DNA of 14,286 bases, taken from NCBI GenBank assembly GCA_946479895.1, contig CAMLHT010000088.1:1-14286 (forward strand). Direction: 5' to 3'. The notes under the pieces are model-generated. The model was not told where the DNA came from. It did not search any database and saw only the letters and a list, made by a program, of their open reading frames with translations. The stretch's first letter is position 1; the number at the start of each line of letters is the position of its first letter. Shown here in pieces: positions 6,868 to 14,241 of the stretch. Source of the DNA: an uncultured Gemmatimonadota bacterium. GTDB taxonomy: Bacteria > Gemmatimonadota > Gemmatimonadetes > Gemmatimonadales > Gemmatimonadaceae. The position numbers were made by a program, and so were the translations under genes.

Positions 6868-8691
6868 TCACGCCGAGCTCTCGTCCCGCCGCATCGGGAG
6901 CCAGAGCGTGAACGTCGATCCCCGTCCGACCTCGCTCTGGACGAGGATGCGCCCGCCCAATCGCTGCGCGAGCAGGTTGCTGATCGCCAGCCCGAGCCCG
7001 GCCCCCGTGGCGTCACCGGTTCCGAGCCGACTGAACTCCTCGAAGATGTAGTCCTGCTTTTCGACGGCGATGCCGGCGCCGGTGTCCGATACCTCGACGA
7101 CCGCTCCGTCACAATCGTCCCCGTCGGATCGCCCTGCCCGGCGACGCGCGCGCACCGTGATCGAACCCTGCGGCGTGTACTTGATCGCGTTGGAGAGCAG
7201 GTTGGCGACGATCTGTCGCACCCGGGCCCGATCACTCTCCACCGTCGGGCCGTCGTCGTCTTCCGCCTCCACCAGCAGCGACAGCCCGCGGCCGTGCGCG
7301 GCGGCGTGATATTCCTCGCCGAGAGTACGGGCGAGCCCCGCGAGGTCTACCGGCTCCCGCGTGAGGGCGAGGTTGCCCGTCTCGGCGCGCGCGAGCTCGT
7401 GCAGGTCGTCGATCAGCGAGAGCGCAGTGCGGATGCTGCGACGCATGCGATCGATGCTTCCACGCTGCTCGGCGGAGAGCTCGCCATACACGCCGAGGCT
7501 CATCAGCTCGGCGAAGCCGTCGGCGGCGCCGATGGGATTCTTCACGTCGTGACTGAAGCCGCGCATCAGCCGCGAACGGCTCTGGATCACGCGCTCGAGC
7601 ACCCGCCGACGTTCGAACGATTCCTCCAGCAGCCTGACCTTCTCATACGCGAGCGCCGCGAGGTGCCCGAAGATGCCGGCGCGCGCAACGTCGCCGGCCC
7701 GAAAGTGACCGGGCGACGAGCTCAGCACGAATAGCGCGCCGGTGGGCAGCTCGTCCGAACCGAGTGGCACCACGATCGCCGAGCCGCCGGCCCTCGCGAT
7801 CGCGCCAATGAGGCCTGACAGCGTGAGAGTCGAGAGATCCTCGAGGAGTACCGGCTCGCCGCTCGTCGCGGCGCGCTCGGTGTAGGAGCCGGCGAGTGGG
7901 CAGGTGGTCCCGACCGGCGGCACGCCGGACCCGGACACCGCGCGCACGACCACGGTCGCATTCTCGCCCGGTCGCTGGTCGACGAGCTCCACGAACGCGC
8001 CGCGTCCGCCTACCGCTTCGAGCGCCGAGTCGACGATCCGCCGCGTCACCTCGTCGACGGAGTACGCGCTGCCGAGCGATTCGGCGGCTTCGCGGAGGGC
8101 GGCTTCCTCGCCGACCCGTCGGCGCAGCGTGGCGGTGAGCTTTCGCTCCTGGATCGTCAGCGCTGCCACGCCGCTCATCGCCACGAGTGCCGCGAGCACC
8201 AGCGCGGCGTTGGAGGCGATGCTCAGGTGCTCGAGCGCACGCACCTGGTCGTCGCGCGCGGCCGCGTCGGCGACGAGGTCGGACGACAGCAACGCGATCG
8301 CCCGGAGGGAGGCATCGTACCGCGACTGCTCTTCCCCGAGCACCGCGACGACCCGGGCGCGTGAGGCGCCCTGCGCGACGAGCGAGTCGTTGAGCTGGCG
8401 CCAGCCGCCGATCCGGGTCCGGAGCGCACGCGCGCGATCGGCCGAGGTGGCGTCGAAGCGCGGTACCAAGCGCTCGATGGCGGCGAGCCATCGCTCGTCT
8501 TCGTCGGCCGACACTCGATAGCGTGCCAGTTGCGCGAGGTCGCCCGAGAGCGCATAGCCCTGCACTGCCACGAACTCCTGCGCGAGACCCGCCTGAAGTT
8601 TCTCGACGAGCAGGCGCGCCGGGGCGAGCACCTGAGTGGATTCGCGGAGCAACTGCGTGATCCGCCACGTCTGACGCGCGGGAATGGCCAC
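6868..8691 (-). CDS. Membrane sensor histidine kinase (CHASE3-like sensor, GAF, HisKA, HATPase_c); N-terminus uncertain
   Basis: From GTG 8691 the protein has 607 residues. Residues about 15-155 look like a helical periplasmic sensor; the AVQGYALSGD segment (42-51) resembles CHASE3 domains. A transmembrane helix follows (161-180), then a GAF domain (about 205-350), a coiled linker, the H-box FSHDVKNPIG with phospho-accepting His381, N-box NLLSNAIKYT (498-507), G1 box DTGAG (536-540) and G2 box GAGLGLAI (563-570). The codons just upstream of 8691 stay open to a TGA at 8848-8850 and encode STVPLALVGLALLGSV, an obvious first transmembrane helix, so the true protein probably starts upstream. However, that stretch has no ATG, GTG or TTG in frame; only CTG codons (8829, 8793 and others) are available. 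No response regulator is adjacent, so this is an orphan kinase within the window. Confidence 0.88.
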   Translation of the reverse strand: MAIPARQTWRITQLLRESTQVLAPARLLVEKLQAGLAQEFVAVQGYALSGDLAQLARYRVSADEDERWLAAIERLVPRFDATSADRARALRTRIGGWRQLNDSLVAQGASRARVVAVLGEEQSRYDASLRAIALLSSDLVADAAARDDQVRALEHLSIASNAALVLAALVAMSGVAALTIQERKLTATLRRRVGEEAALREAAESLGSAYSVDEVTRRIVDSALEAVGGRGAFVELVDQRPGENATVVVRAVSGSGVPPVGTTCPLAGSYTERAATSGEPVLLEDLSTLTLSGLIGAIARAGGSAIVVPLGSDELPTGALFVLSSSPGHFRAGDVARAGIFGHLAALAYEKVRLLEESFERRRVLERVIQSRSRLMRGFSHDVKNPIGAADGFAELMSLGVYGELSAEQRGSIDRMRRSIRTALSLIDDLHELARAETGNLALTREPVDLAGLARTLGEEYHAAAHGRGLSLLVEAEDDDGPTVESDRARVRQIVANLLSNAIKYTPQGSITVRARRRAGRSDGDDCDGAVVEVSDTGAGIAVEKQDYIFEEFSRLGTGDATGAGLGLAISNLLAQRLGGRILVQSEVGRGSTFTLWLPMRRDESSA

Positions 8692-8992
8692 CGATCCGAG
8701 CAGCGCCAGTCCGACGAGTGCCAGAGGGACGGTGCTCCGAAACGACGGCCGCGATTCGAGCCGCGGCTCGCGATCAGGGGGGCAAGCGCTCAGTGGACCG
8801 TCGGCAGACGACTGCTCAACCTCGATCAGCCCGTGCGGCGTGTTGGATCATGGGTCTGGCCATTTCACGCCGCTCGTCGCCGCGACCGCCTCGCGAAGCA
8901 TCCGATTGGCGTAACCCACTCATTATCGTGCCAGCTCATCACCTTGGCCAGATCGCCGTCGACAGCGCAGTGAGTTCGAGCTCGACGATTCG
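8692..8992. other. Kinase N-terminal extension plus intergenic sequence
   Basis: Positions 8692-8847 are the open extension of the kinase frame described in its entry, including a C6 homopolymer on the coding strand (8777-8782). Positions 8851-8992 hold no supportable gene. A GATAAT hexamer on the minus strand (8922-8927) is a possible -10 for the kinase, but no good -35 accompanies it. Confidence 0.4.
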
Positions 8993-9574
8993 TCATTCGT
9001 GGGCTCCGCGCCGTGACGGCGCGAGGCGTGGGCGAACGCGGTGCTCGGCGAGGATCCGACCGATGCTGGGAAGGCTCGCGCGAGCCGCGTCTGGAACCCG
9101 GCGCCAGTGCTCGGTGCCCGGTCGCCCGGTCCAGTAATCGAAGGGCTGCGCGCCCGGTCCGAGCGGGCTTCCTACGACGATCCGTCCAACCATGCCCGCC
9201 GCCTCGTGCGGCACGCAGTAATAGTCGTACACGCCGGGCGTCGTGAGCCTCACCTCGAAGTGATCTCCCGGATTCACGAGGTACCCCGAGTCCCACGGCG
9301 CCGCACGCTCCGGAATGCGCAACGGATGATGATCGTTCTTCGGATGGTACGCGGTCGTCGTGTGCACGTTCTCGCGTACCACCCACCGCAGCGTGGTACC
9401 GGGCTGCACGTAGAGCCCGATAGGGTCGAACCACACGTGCGCGCCGAGCGCGTCGCTTCGCAGCTCGATCACCTCCAGCGCCGCCGTTCGCAGCAGCCGG
9501 ATCGGCACGAAGCCGACACCGGCGAGCGCAAGGCCGCCGACTCGCAGGAAATCGCGACGCGACGGCTCCGTCAT
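8993..9574 (-). CDS. Tat-exported blue-copper (plastocyanin-like) protein
   Basis: A 193-residue protein starting MTEPSRRDFLRVGGLALAG, a twin-arginine signal with RRDFL at 6-10. The cupredoxin domain spans about 32-135. Putative type-1 copper ligands are His71 in ENVHTTTAYH (or His77), then Cys120, His123 and Met128 in YYCVPHEAAGMVG, the same C-x2-H-x4-M spacing as plastocyanin. Folding before export fits metal loading in the cytoplasm. Unusually, about 58 residues follow the copper site, ending in an Arg-rich tail, and more His residues cluster at 77-83. It is probably a periplasmic electron carrier or copper-binding protein. The ATG overlaps the stop of the upstream gene in ATGA, so the two are coupled. 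Confidence 0.9.
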   Translation of the reverse strand: MTEPSRRDFLRVGGLALAGVGFVPIRLLRTAALEVIELRSDALGAHVWFDPIGLYVQPGTTLRWVVRENVHTTTAYHPKNDHHPLRIPERAAPWDSGYLVNPGDHFEVRLTTPGVYDYYCVPHEAAGMVGRIVVGSPLGPGAQPFDYWTGRPGTEHWRRVPDAARASLPSIGRILAEHRVRPRLAPSRRGAHE

Positions 9575-9996
9575 TTGGCCAGTGTCGCCGCGCGCTCCGG
9601 CGACACGTACCACACGATGACGTGGTAGTGCGGCTCCGCCACGCCCGGATGGCCCGCGTTGTAGACGATGTCCACGTGATCGGCGCGCTCGTGACCGACC
9701 TTCAGCCCGGTGAACGCCTTCTGAGCGTTCATGTCCTTGAGCGGGATCATGTAGATCGAGCTCACCAGGCTGCCCTGATGGTCGTAGGCGAGAAATGGCC
9801 CGGCAGGCAGCGTTCCGGGATCCACGTACAGCGTTCCCAGCCCCGGCAGGAAGCTGGGAAGCGGCACGAGCGTGCTGACCTCCTTGTACGCGCCGCCAGG
9901 TGGCGCCTTCTGCTGTGCCGCCACGGCATCGGCCGAGATGATGAGCATCCCGGCGCCGATCACACCGACAAGGGCAATGCGTGCAAGGCGTTTCAT
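9571..9996 (-). CDS. Secreted His-containing protein, probably TTHB210-like/DUF5602
   Basis: A 141-residue protein with a Sec signal peptide (basic MKRLAR, hydrophobic core to about 24, likely cleavage after AVAA, residue 27). The mature part contains LGTLYVDPGTLPAGPF (53-68), YDHQGSLVSSIYMIP and GHPGVAEPHYHVIVWYV (115-131). The histidines at 102, 107, 116, 123 and 125 could bind a metal. The pattern recalls the TTHB210-like (DUF5602) family of small secreted proteins of unknown function; this is from memory and moderately sure. ATG 9996 is chosen because it begins the signal peptide and has AGGAG (10004-10008) at good spacing. It is the first gene of an operon with the cupredoxin, suggesting a joint role in periplasmic metal or redox handling (inference). 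Confidence 0.82.
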   Translation of the reverse strand: MKRLARIALVGVIGAGMLIISADAVAAQQKAPPGGAYKEVSTLVPLPSFLPGLGTLYVDPGTLPAGPFLAYDHQGSLVSSIYMIPLKDMNAQKAFTGLKVGHERADHVDIVYNAGHPGVAEPHYHVIVWYVSPERAATLAK

Positions 9997-10158
9997 GGCG
10001 GAGCTCCTGGATGACGAGTTGGATGTTCGCCGGCGACGGCCAGCGGTGCATCGCAATCAGGCCCCGTCGTCGTGAAGGGAGCATGAAGCCGAGCGGAAGC
10101 TTCGCCTAATCTCCGCCGCGCTCGACGCGGGGTACGACGCTCGGCGGTATGTTTCGAG
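9997..10158. other. Divergent intergenic region between cupredoxin operon and two-component genes
   Basis: This region of 162 bases must carry the start signals of both the leftward His-rich protein/cupredoxin operon and the rightward GAF kinase. It contains an 8-bp palindrome GAAGCTTC (10096-10103). No convincing sigma-70 promoter pair is visible. Confidence 0.4.
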
Positions 10159-11397
10159 ATGGCCCGGCCACCCATCGCCTCGCCTCCGTCGATGCAGGAG
10201 CGCCTCAGGCAACTCGAGGTCGCGACCGCGGCGCTCATCACCGACGTGTCCCTCGACGGCGTGCTGCGGCGCGTCGTGGAGGTGGCCGCGCAGGTGATCG
10301 GGGCGCGCTACGCGGCGATCGGAGTGATCGGGCCGGGAGGGAAGGTGCTGGAGAGCTTCACGACGTACGGGATCAACCGGCAGCTCGCGAAGGACATCGG
10401 GCCCGCGCCGCGCGGACACGGCATTCTCGGGCTCGTGATCAGGGAAGCCAGGCCAATCCGCCTCCCGGATCTGACGGCGCACCCCACCGCGCACGGATTT
10501 CCGCCCAACCATCCGCCCATGCACTCGTTTCTCGGCGTGCCCATCGTCGGTCGCCGCGGAGTGTTCGGAAATCTCTACGTCACGGAGAAGCAGGGCGCGG
10601 ATCAGTTCACCGACGAGGACGAGGACATCGCGATCCTGCTCGCGGCGAAGGCTGCCGCCGCTGTCGAGAATGCGCGGCACCACGAGGAGAGCGCCCAGCT
10701 GCTGGAGGAGGTGCAGCAGCTCCAGCGGGCCCGGGAGCGGTTCTTCGCGATGGTGAACCACGAGCTCAGGAATGCGCTGGCCGCCGTCTACGGTTGGTCG
10801 GAGATGCTGGTGAGGAAACGCGATCCGGCGACGGTCCCGCGCGCCGCGTTCGAGGTCCTCGATTCCGCGCAGCACGCGATCCATCTCATCGACGATCTGC
10901 TCGATCTCAGCCGTCTCGACGAGGACCGGTTGAAGCCAGTCATCCGGGAGGTGGAGCCCTCGTCCATGGCAACGCGCGCGATAGTTCGCGTGACCCCCGC
11001 GGCGGAGCGGAAGGACGTCACCCTTCGCCTGACGCCGACGTTCGGTCTGCCCAACTGCGATACCGACGCCAGCCGGGTGGAGCAGATCCTCGTCAACCTG
11101 CTCGGCAACGCGATCAAGTATGCGCCGGCGAAGAGCACGGTACGCGTCACGATCACATCGGACGCGGGCCGCGTCGCCTATCGCGTCGAGGACGACGGTC
11201 CGGGCGTGCCGCCGGGCGAGGTGGAGCGGATCTTCGATATCTACGTGACGAAGGCCGATGAAGAGAGCCGCGGCCTCGGACTCGGTCTGCCGCTCTCCCG
11301 GCGCCTCGCGCGGCTGCTTGGCGGCGAGCTCTATGCCGTCTCCCAGCCGGGACGCGGAGGATGCTTCGTGCTCGAGGTGCTCGCCAGCGCATCCTGA
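10159..11397 (+). CDS. Soluble GAF-domain sensor histidine kinase
   Basis: A 412-residue cytoplasmic kinase with no transmembrane segment. A coiled N-terminus leads to a GAF domain (about 28-172) with GILGLVIREARPIRLPDL, FPPNHPPMHSFLGVPI and FGNLYVTEKQ, which closely resembles the GAF domains of DevS/DosS-type sensors. A coiled linker (175-195) follows, then the H-box FAMVNHELRNALAA with phospho-accepting His201, N-box NLLGNAIKYA (313-322), G1 box DDGPG (345-349) and G2 box RGLGLGL (371-377). In DevS-type GAF domains a His ligates heme; His118 and His122 here are candidates by position only. The next gene downstream is a response regulator 57 bases away, its obvious partner. The start at 10159 lacks a strong Shine-Dalgarno sequence; ATG at 10192 is an alternative. 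Confidence 0.92.
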   Translation: MARPPIASPPSMQERLRQLEVATAALITDVSLDGVLRRVVEVAAQVIGARYAAIGVIGPGGKVLESFTTYGINRQLAKDIGPAPRGHGILGLVIREARPIRLPDLTAHPTAHGFPPNHPPMHSFLGVPIVGRRGVFGNLYVTEKQGADQFTDEDEDIAILLAAKAAAAVENARHHEESAQLLEEVQQLQRARERFFAMVNHELRNALAAVYGWSEMLVRKRDPATVPRAAFEVLDSAQHAIHLIDDLLDLSRLDEDRLKPVIREVEPSSMATRAIVRVTPAAERKDVTLRLTPTFGLPNCDTDASRVEQILVNLLGNAIKYAPAKSTVRVTITSDAGRVAYRVEDDGPGVPPGEVERIFDIYVTKADEESRGLGLGLPLSRRLARLLGGELYAVSQPGRGGCFVLEVLASAS

Positions 11398-11410
11398 AGA
11401 GATCTTCAGG
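11393..11410. promoter_or_regulatory. Perfect inverted repeat overlapping the kinase stop
   Basis: CCTGAAGA-GA-TCTTCAGG is a perfect 8-bp inverted repeat covering the end of the kinase gene. A further TTCAGG (11427-11432) lies 22 bases after the one at 11405-11410, two helical turns away and on the same face. There is no T tract, so a binding site of the response regulator is as likely as an RNA hairpin that sets the kinase/regulator ratio. Confidence 0.45.
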
Positions 11411-11454
11411 CCGCCTTGCGATCGTGTTCAGGCATACACTGGAGATTGGTCATC

Positions 11455-12156
11455 ATGAAGCTTCTCGTGGTCGAAGACGACTCGAAGGTGGCTGGTTTCA
11501 TCGACCACGGACTGAAGGAAGAAGGTCACATCGTGGACGTCGCATTCGATGGGGACGAAGCCACCATGCTGGCACACGTCAACGAGTACGACGTCATCCT
11601 GCTCGACGTGGTGCTGCCGAGGAAGAACGGGTTTCAGATCGCCACGGAGCTCCGACGGGAAGGGCGAAGCACACCGATCCTCATGCTGACGTCCCGTGAC
11701 GCCGTCGAAGACGTGGTTCGCGGACTGGATGCCGGCGCCGATGACTATCTCGCCAAACCCTTCAAGTTCGATGAGCTCCTTGCGCGCATCCGGGCGCTCC
11801 ATCGCCGTGGCGGTGCCGAACGTCTCGAGGTGCTCCGGCACGGCGCGCTCGCGCTCGACCGCCTGCGCCACGTCGCGACGGTGGGCGGCCGGCCCCTGGA
11901 GCTGACCGCGAAGGAGTTCCAGCTTCTCGAGTATTTCATGCTCCACGCCGGCGAAGTGGTTCGCCGCACTGCCCTGCTGGAAAAAGTCTGGGACATGCAC
12001 TTCGATCCGGGGAGCAACGTGGTCGACGTCCATGTCGGCAATCTTCGCCGGAAGCTGGCCCGAGCGGCGGGCGAGCCACTGCTCGAGACGATCCGTGGTG
12101 TGGGATTCCGTCTCGCCGCCGGCGGCGCCGACGGCGAGCACGCACCGCTGCCGTGA
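11455..12156 (+). CDS. OmpR/PhoB-family response regulator, CusR/CopR-like
   Basis: A 233-residue two-domain regulator. The receiver domain (1-118) shows the acidic pair Glu7-Asp8-Asp9 (LVVEDDS), phospho-accepting Asp51 in ILLDVVLP, Thr79 and Lys101 in AKPF. The winged-helix domain (about 125-222) has LTAKEFQLLEYF (150-161), the HTH VVRRTALLEKVWDMHFDPGSNVVDVHVGNLRRK (168-200) and TIRGVGFRL. The VWDMxFD...NVVDVHVxxLRRK stretch is typical of the CusR/CopR heavy-metal branch, though this branch also contains regulators of other stimuli. ATG 11455 follows GGAG (11441-11444) and begins exactly at the conserved MKLLVVEDD. It forms a two-component pair with the upstream GAF kinase; the adjacent cupredoxin operon is a possible target (inference). 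Confidence 0.94.
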   Translation: MKLLVVEDDSKVAGFIDHGLKEEGHIVDVAFDGDEATMLAHVNEYDVILLDVVLPRKNGFQIATELRREGRSTPILMLTSRDAVEDVVRGLDAGADDYLAKPFKFDELLARIRALHRRGGAERLEVLRHGALALDRLRHVATVGGRPLELTAKEFQLLEYFMLHAGEVVRRTALLEKVWDMHFDPGSNVVDVHVGNLRRKLARAAGEPLLETIRGVGFRLAAGGADGEHAPLP

Positions 12157-12304
12157 GAGTCCGCCGGAAAGGGGTGGCGGCCTGATCGTCACCAAGCGGA
12201 CATACGAGCCGTTCGCGCAGTGTACGCGTGGCGCGACGCCGACATCAGCGACGTCACGTGATCGAGGGGCTGCACCGCGACCGAGTGAAGGCGGCGAGGC
12301 GCCC
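12157..12304. other. Intergenic region between convergent genes
   Basis: About 150 bases between the response regulator stop and the debranching-enzyme stop. Apart from the hairpin at its right end, nothing gene-like is seen. Confidence 0.4.
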
Positions 12305-12310
12305 TCACTC
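12283..12310. terminator. Long hairpin overlapping the debranching-enzyme stop
   Basis: GAGTGAAGGCG pairs with CGCCCTCACTC across a six-base loop, giving ten pairs with one A-C mismatch. It lies where the rightward response regulator and the leftward debranching enzyme transcripts meet, so it is a plausible bidirectional terminator, although no T tract follows on either side. Confidence 0.5.
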
Positions 12311-14239
12311 CGCGAGCACCGCCAGGTCGAGTCGCAGGGCCTCTCCGACCGACCACGCCTGAAAGGGGCATCCCCTCGGCGTGAACGGTGGATCGCCGTC
12401 GGCGATCTCGGAGATGTGACCGAGGCCCGCACGGTCGGTCAGCCGGAGCAACGGTGCCAGGAAGCGCTTCCGCGCTTCGCGCCTCGCGGAAGGAGTCCGG
12501 CCGCGCACGCGCACCCAGGCCTCGGCGAACGGACCCATGAGCCACGGCCACGCGGTGCCCTGATGGTACGCCGCGTCACGCTCGCGTACGCTGCCCTCGT
12601 ACTGCGGCACGTAGGCGGGATCGTCCGGCGCCAGTGTGCGCAGCCCCATGCGCGTCAACAACCGCGCTTCGACCGCATCCACGACGCGGCGCGCGCGCGT
12701 GCCACGCAGCAGCGGGAATGGGAGGCCGCCCACCGCGAGCACCTGATTGGGCCGGAACGACGAGTCCACCGCGCCGGCGCGATGCTCGACGTCGACCACG
12801 TCGTGGAGATACCCGCTCGCGTCGTTCCAGAAGCGCGACCGGAAGGCGCGTGAGCCGGCGCGGTAGATGGGAAGCCTCTGCTTCGAGAAGGCACCGCCGA
12901 TCCTCAGCGCGTTGAGCCACAGCGCCTGGACCTCGACCGGCTTGCCGATGCGCGGCGTCACGACGCGGCCGTCCACCTTGGCATCCATCCACGTGAGCTG
13001 CACGCCAGGCTCGCCCGCGGCCAGCAGCCCGTCGGCGTCACAGCGGATGCCGTATCGCGTTCCCCGCGTGTAACCGTCGAGGATCGCGTCTACCGCGGAG
13101 CGCAGCGAGTCACGATCGGCGGGCGCCACCAGGAATCCGCGTGTCTTTGCGGCTTCGAGAAAGTCGTGCACCGCGACGATGAACCACAGCGAGGCATCCA
13201 CCGAGTTGTACTCGAGACGCTCGCCTGCATCGGGGAAGCGGTTGGGGAGCATGCCGTCGGAGACCATCCCCGCCCACTGCACCAGGATGTCGCGGGCGTC
13301 GTCGAGCCGACCGGTCGCGAGGCACAGGCCGCGGATGGCGATGAACGTGTCGCGCCCCCAATCGGTGAACCATGGATAGCCGGCGATGATCGTCTTGCCC
13401 GCGCCGCGCTGGACGATGTAGGCGCGGGCCGAGCGTGACAGCCGGGATGGCGCCGTGCGCCGCACGCGCTCCGCGGCGCGCCACCTTCTCGCGTCGCACA
13501 GCGCACACTCGTTCGTCGTCGACCCGTGCATCTCGCCGCCCGCCGCGCTGAGGATCCAGACCGCTTCACCGGCCGAGAGATCCCAGTGGAAGATGCCCGG
13601 CGCGGCGAGGTCCTCGGTGAAGTCCAAGCCGCGGGCGCGCTCCGCCTCGTACTGAAAACGGCGGTACCACTCCGGCTGATGCGCGTAGCGGCCGTTCGAC
13701 CGCGCGACGATGCCGGGGACACCGCGATACGGCCGCCATTCCACGCGCTCCTTCGACACGGCGGCATCGAACCGGAAGTACGGGTTCTCGTGATGCAGCG
13801 CGTGATGGTCGCGGCCGGAGAGCAACGGGCGCACGGCGAGCATCACACCGGGCGCCGGTGCGGACAGGTGCCATGTCACGACGACCGCATCAGTCCCGAG
13901 AGGGACGAAGATCTCCTGCTCCACCGCGGTACCGTCCTCGAGCCGGAAGGTCCAGCGCGGCCACGGGTCGGGGTCGAAGCTCGCGATGCGGCGCAGGCCG
14001 TCGGGATGAGTGACGCCCGGGACGTAGCGCTGCGACGAGAGCGCGAACGTCCCCGCTGGCGTGGTGACCCAGGCCTCGAAGCCGTTGACGAGCGCCATGC
14101 GTCCGGTGGGCGGCGTCGTGGCGACGAGCAGCAGCGCGTGATAGCGGCGTGTGCGGACGCCGGCGACGGTGCCCGAGGCGAATCCGCCCCTGCCGTCGGC
14201 CTCGAGCCATTCCTTCTTCGTGGGCGCTCGCAGCGGCAT
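12305..14239 (-). CDS. Glycogen debranching enzyme, amylo-alpha-1,6-glucosidase type (GH133, archaeal/bacterial form)
   Basis: A 644-residue cytoplasmic enzyme expected to hydrolyse alpha-1,6 branch points of glycogen or limit dextrin. The N-terminal beta-sandwich domain begins EWLEADGRGGFASGTVAG (10-27), with RRYHALLLV (31-39), both family hallmarks. The catalytic (alpha/alpha)6 barrel from about residue 270 has YPWFTDWGRDTFIAIRGL (288-305) with the conserved acidic Asp297, YNSVDASLWFI (344-354), TWMDAK (416-421), HQGTAWPW (559-566), SEIADG (610-615) and CPFQAWSVGE (624-633). Length and motif order match the single-function enzyme without the transferase half found in eukaryotic debranchers. 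ATG 14239 comes two bases after the stop of an upstream gene, so it belongs to an operon entering from the right edge. The partner's identity cannot be read, but glycogen or trehalose metabolism is likely. Confidence 0.94.
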   Translation of the reverse strand: MPLRAPTKKEWLEADGRGGFASGTVAGVRTRRYHALLLVATTPPTGRMALVNGFEAWVTTPAGTFALSSQRYVPGVTHPDGLRRIASFDPDPWPRWTFRLEDGTAVEQEIFVPLGTDAVVVTWHLSAPAPGVMLAVRPLLSGRDHHALHHENPYFRFDAAVSKERVEWRPYRGVPGIVARSNGRYAHQPEWYRRFQYEAERARGLDFTEDLAAPGIFHWDLSAGEAVWILSAAGGEMHGSTTNECALCDARRWRAAERVRRTAPSRLSRSARAYIVQRGAGKTIIAGYPWFTDWGRDTFIAIRGLCLATGRLDDARDILVQWAGMVSDGMLPNRFPDAGERLEYNSVDASLWFIVAVHDFLEAAKTRGFLVAPADRDSLRSAVDAILDGYTRGTRYGIRCDADGLLAAGEPGVQLTWMDAKVDGRVVTPRIGKPVEVQALWLNALRIGGAFSKQRLPIYRAGSRAFRSRFWNDASGYLHDVVDVEHRAGAVDSSFRPNQVLAVGGLPFPLLRGTRARRVVDAVEARLLTRMGLRTLAPDDPAYVPQYEGSVRERDAAYHQGTAWPWLMGPFAEAWVRVRGRTPSARREARKRFLAPLLRLTDRAGLGHISEIADGDPPFTPRGCPFQAWSVGEALRLDLAVLAE

Positions 14240-14241
14240 CG

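Noticed and set aside
8849..8851. Minus-strand ATG as a start for the sensor kinase
   Set aside because: It is out of frame with the kinase and reaches a TGA after 11 codons.
10082..10108. Eight-codon upstream reading frame before the GAF kinase
   Set aside because: Short frames of this size occur by chance and the spacing of its purine-rich leader is poor.
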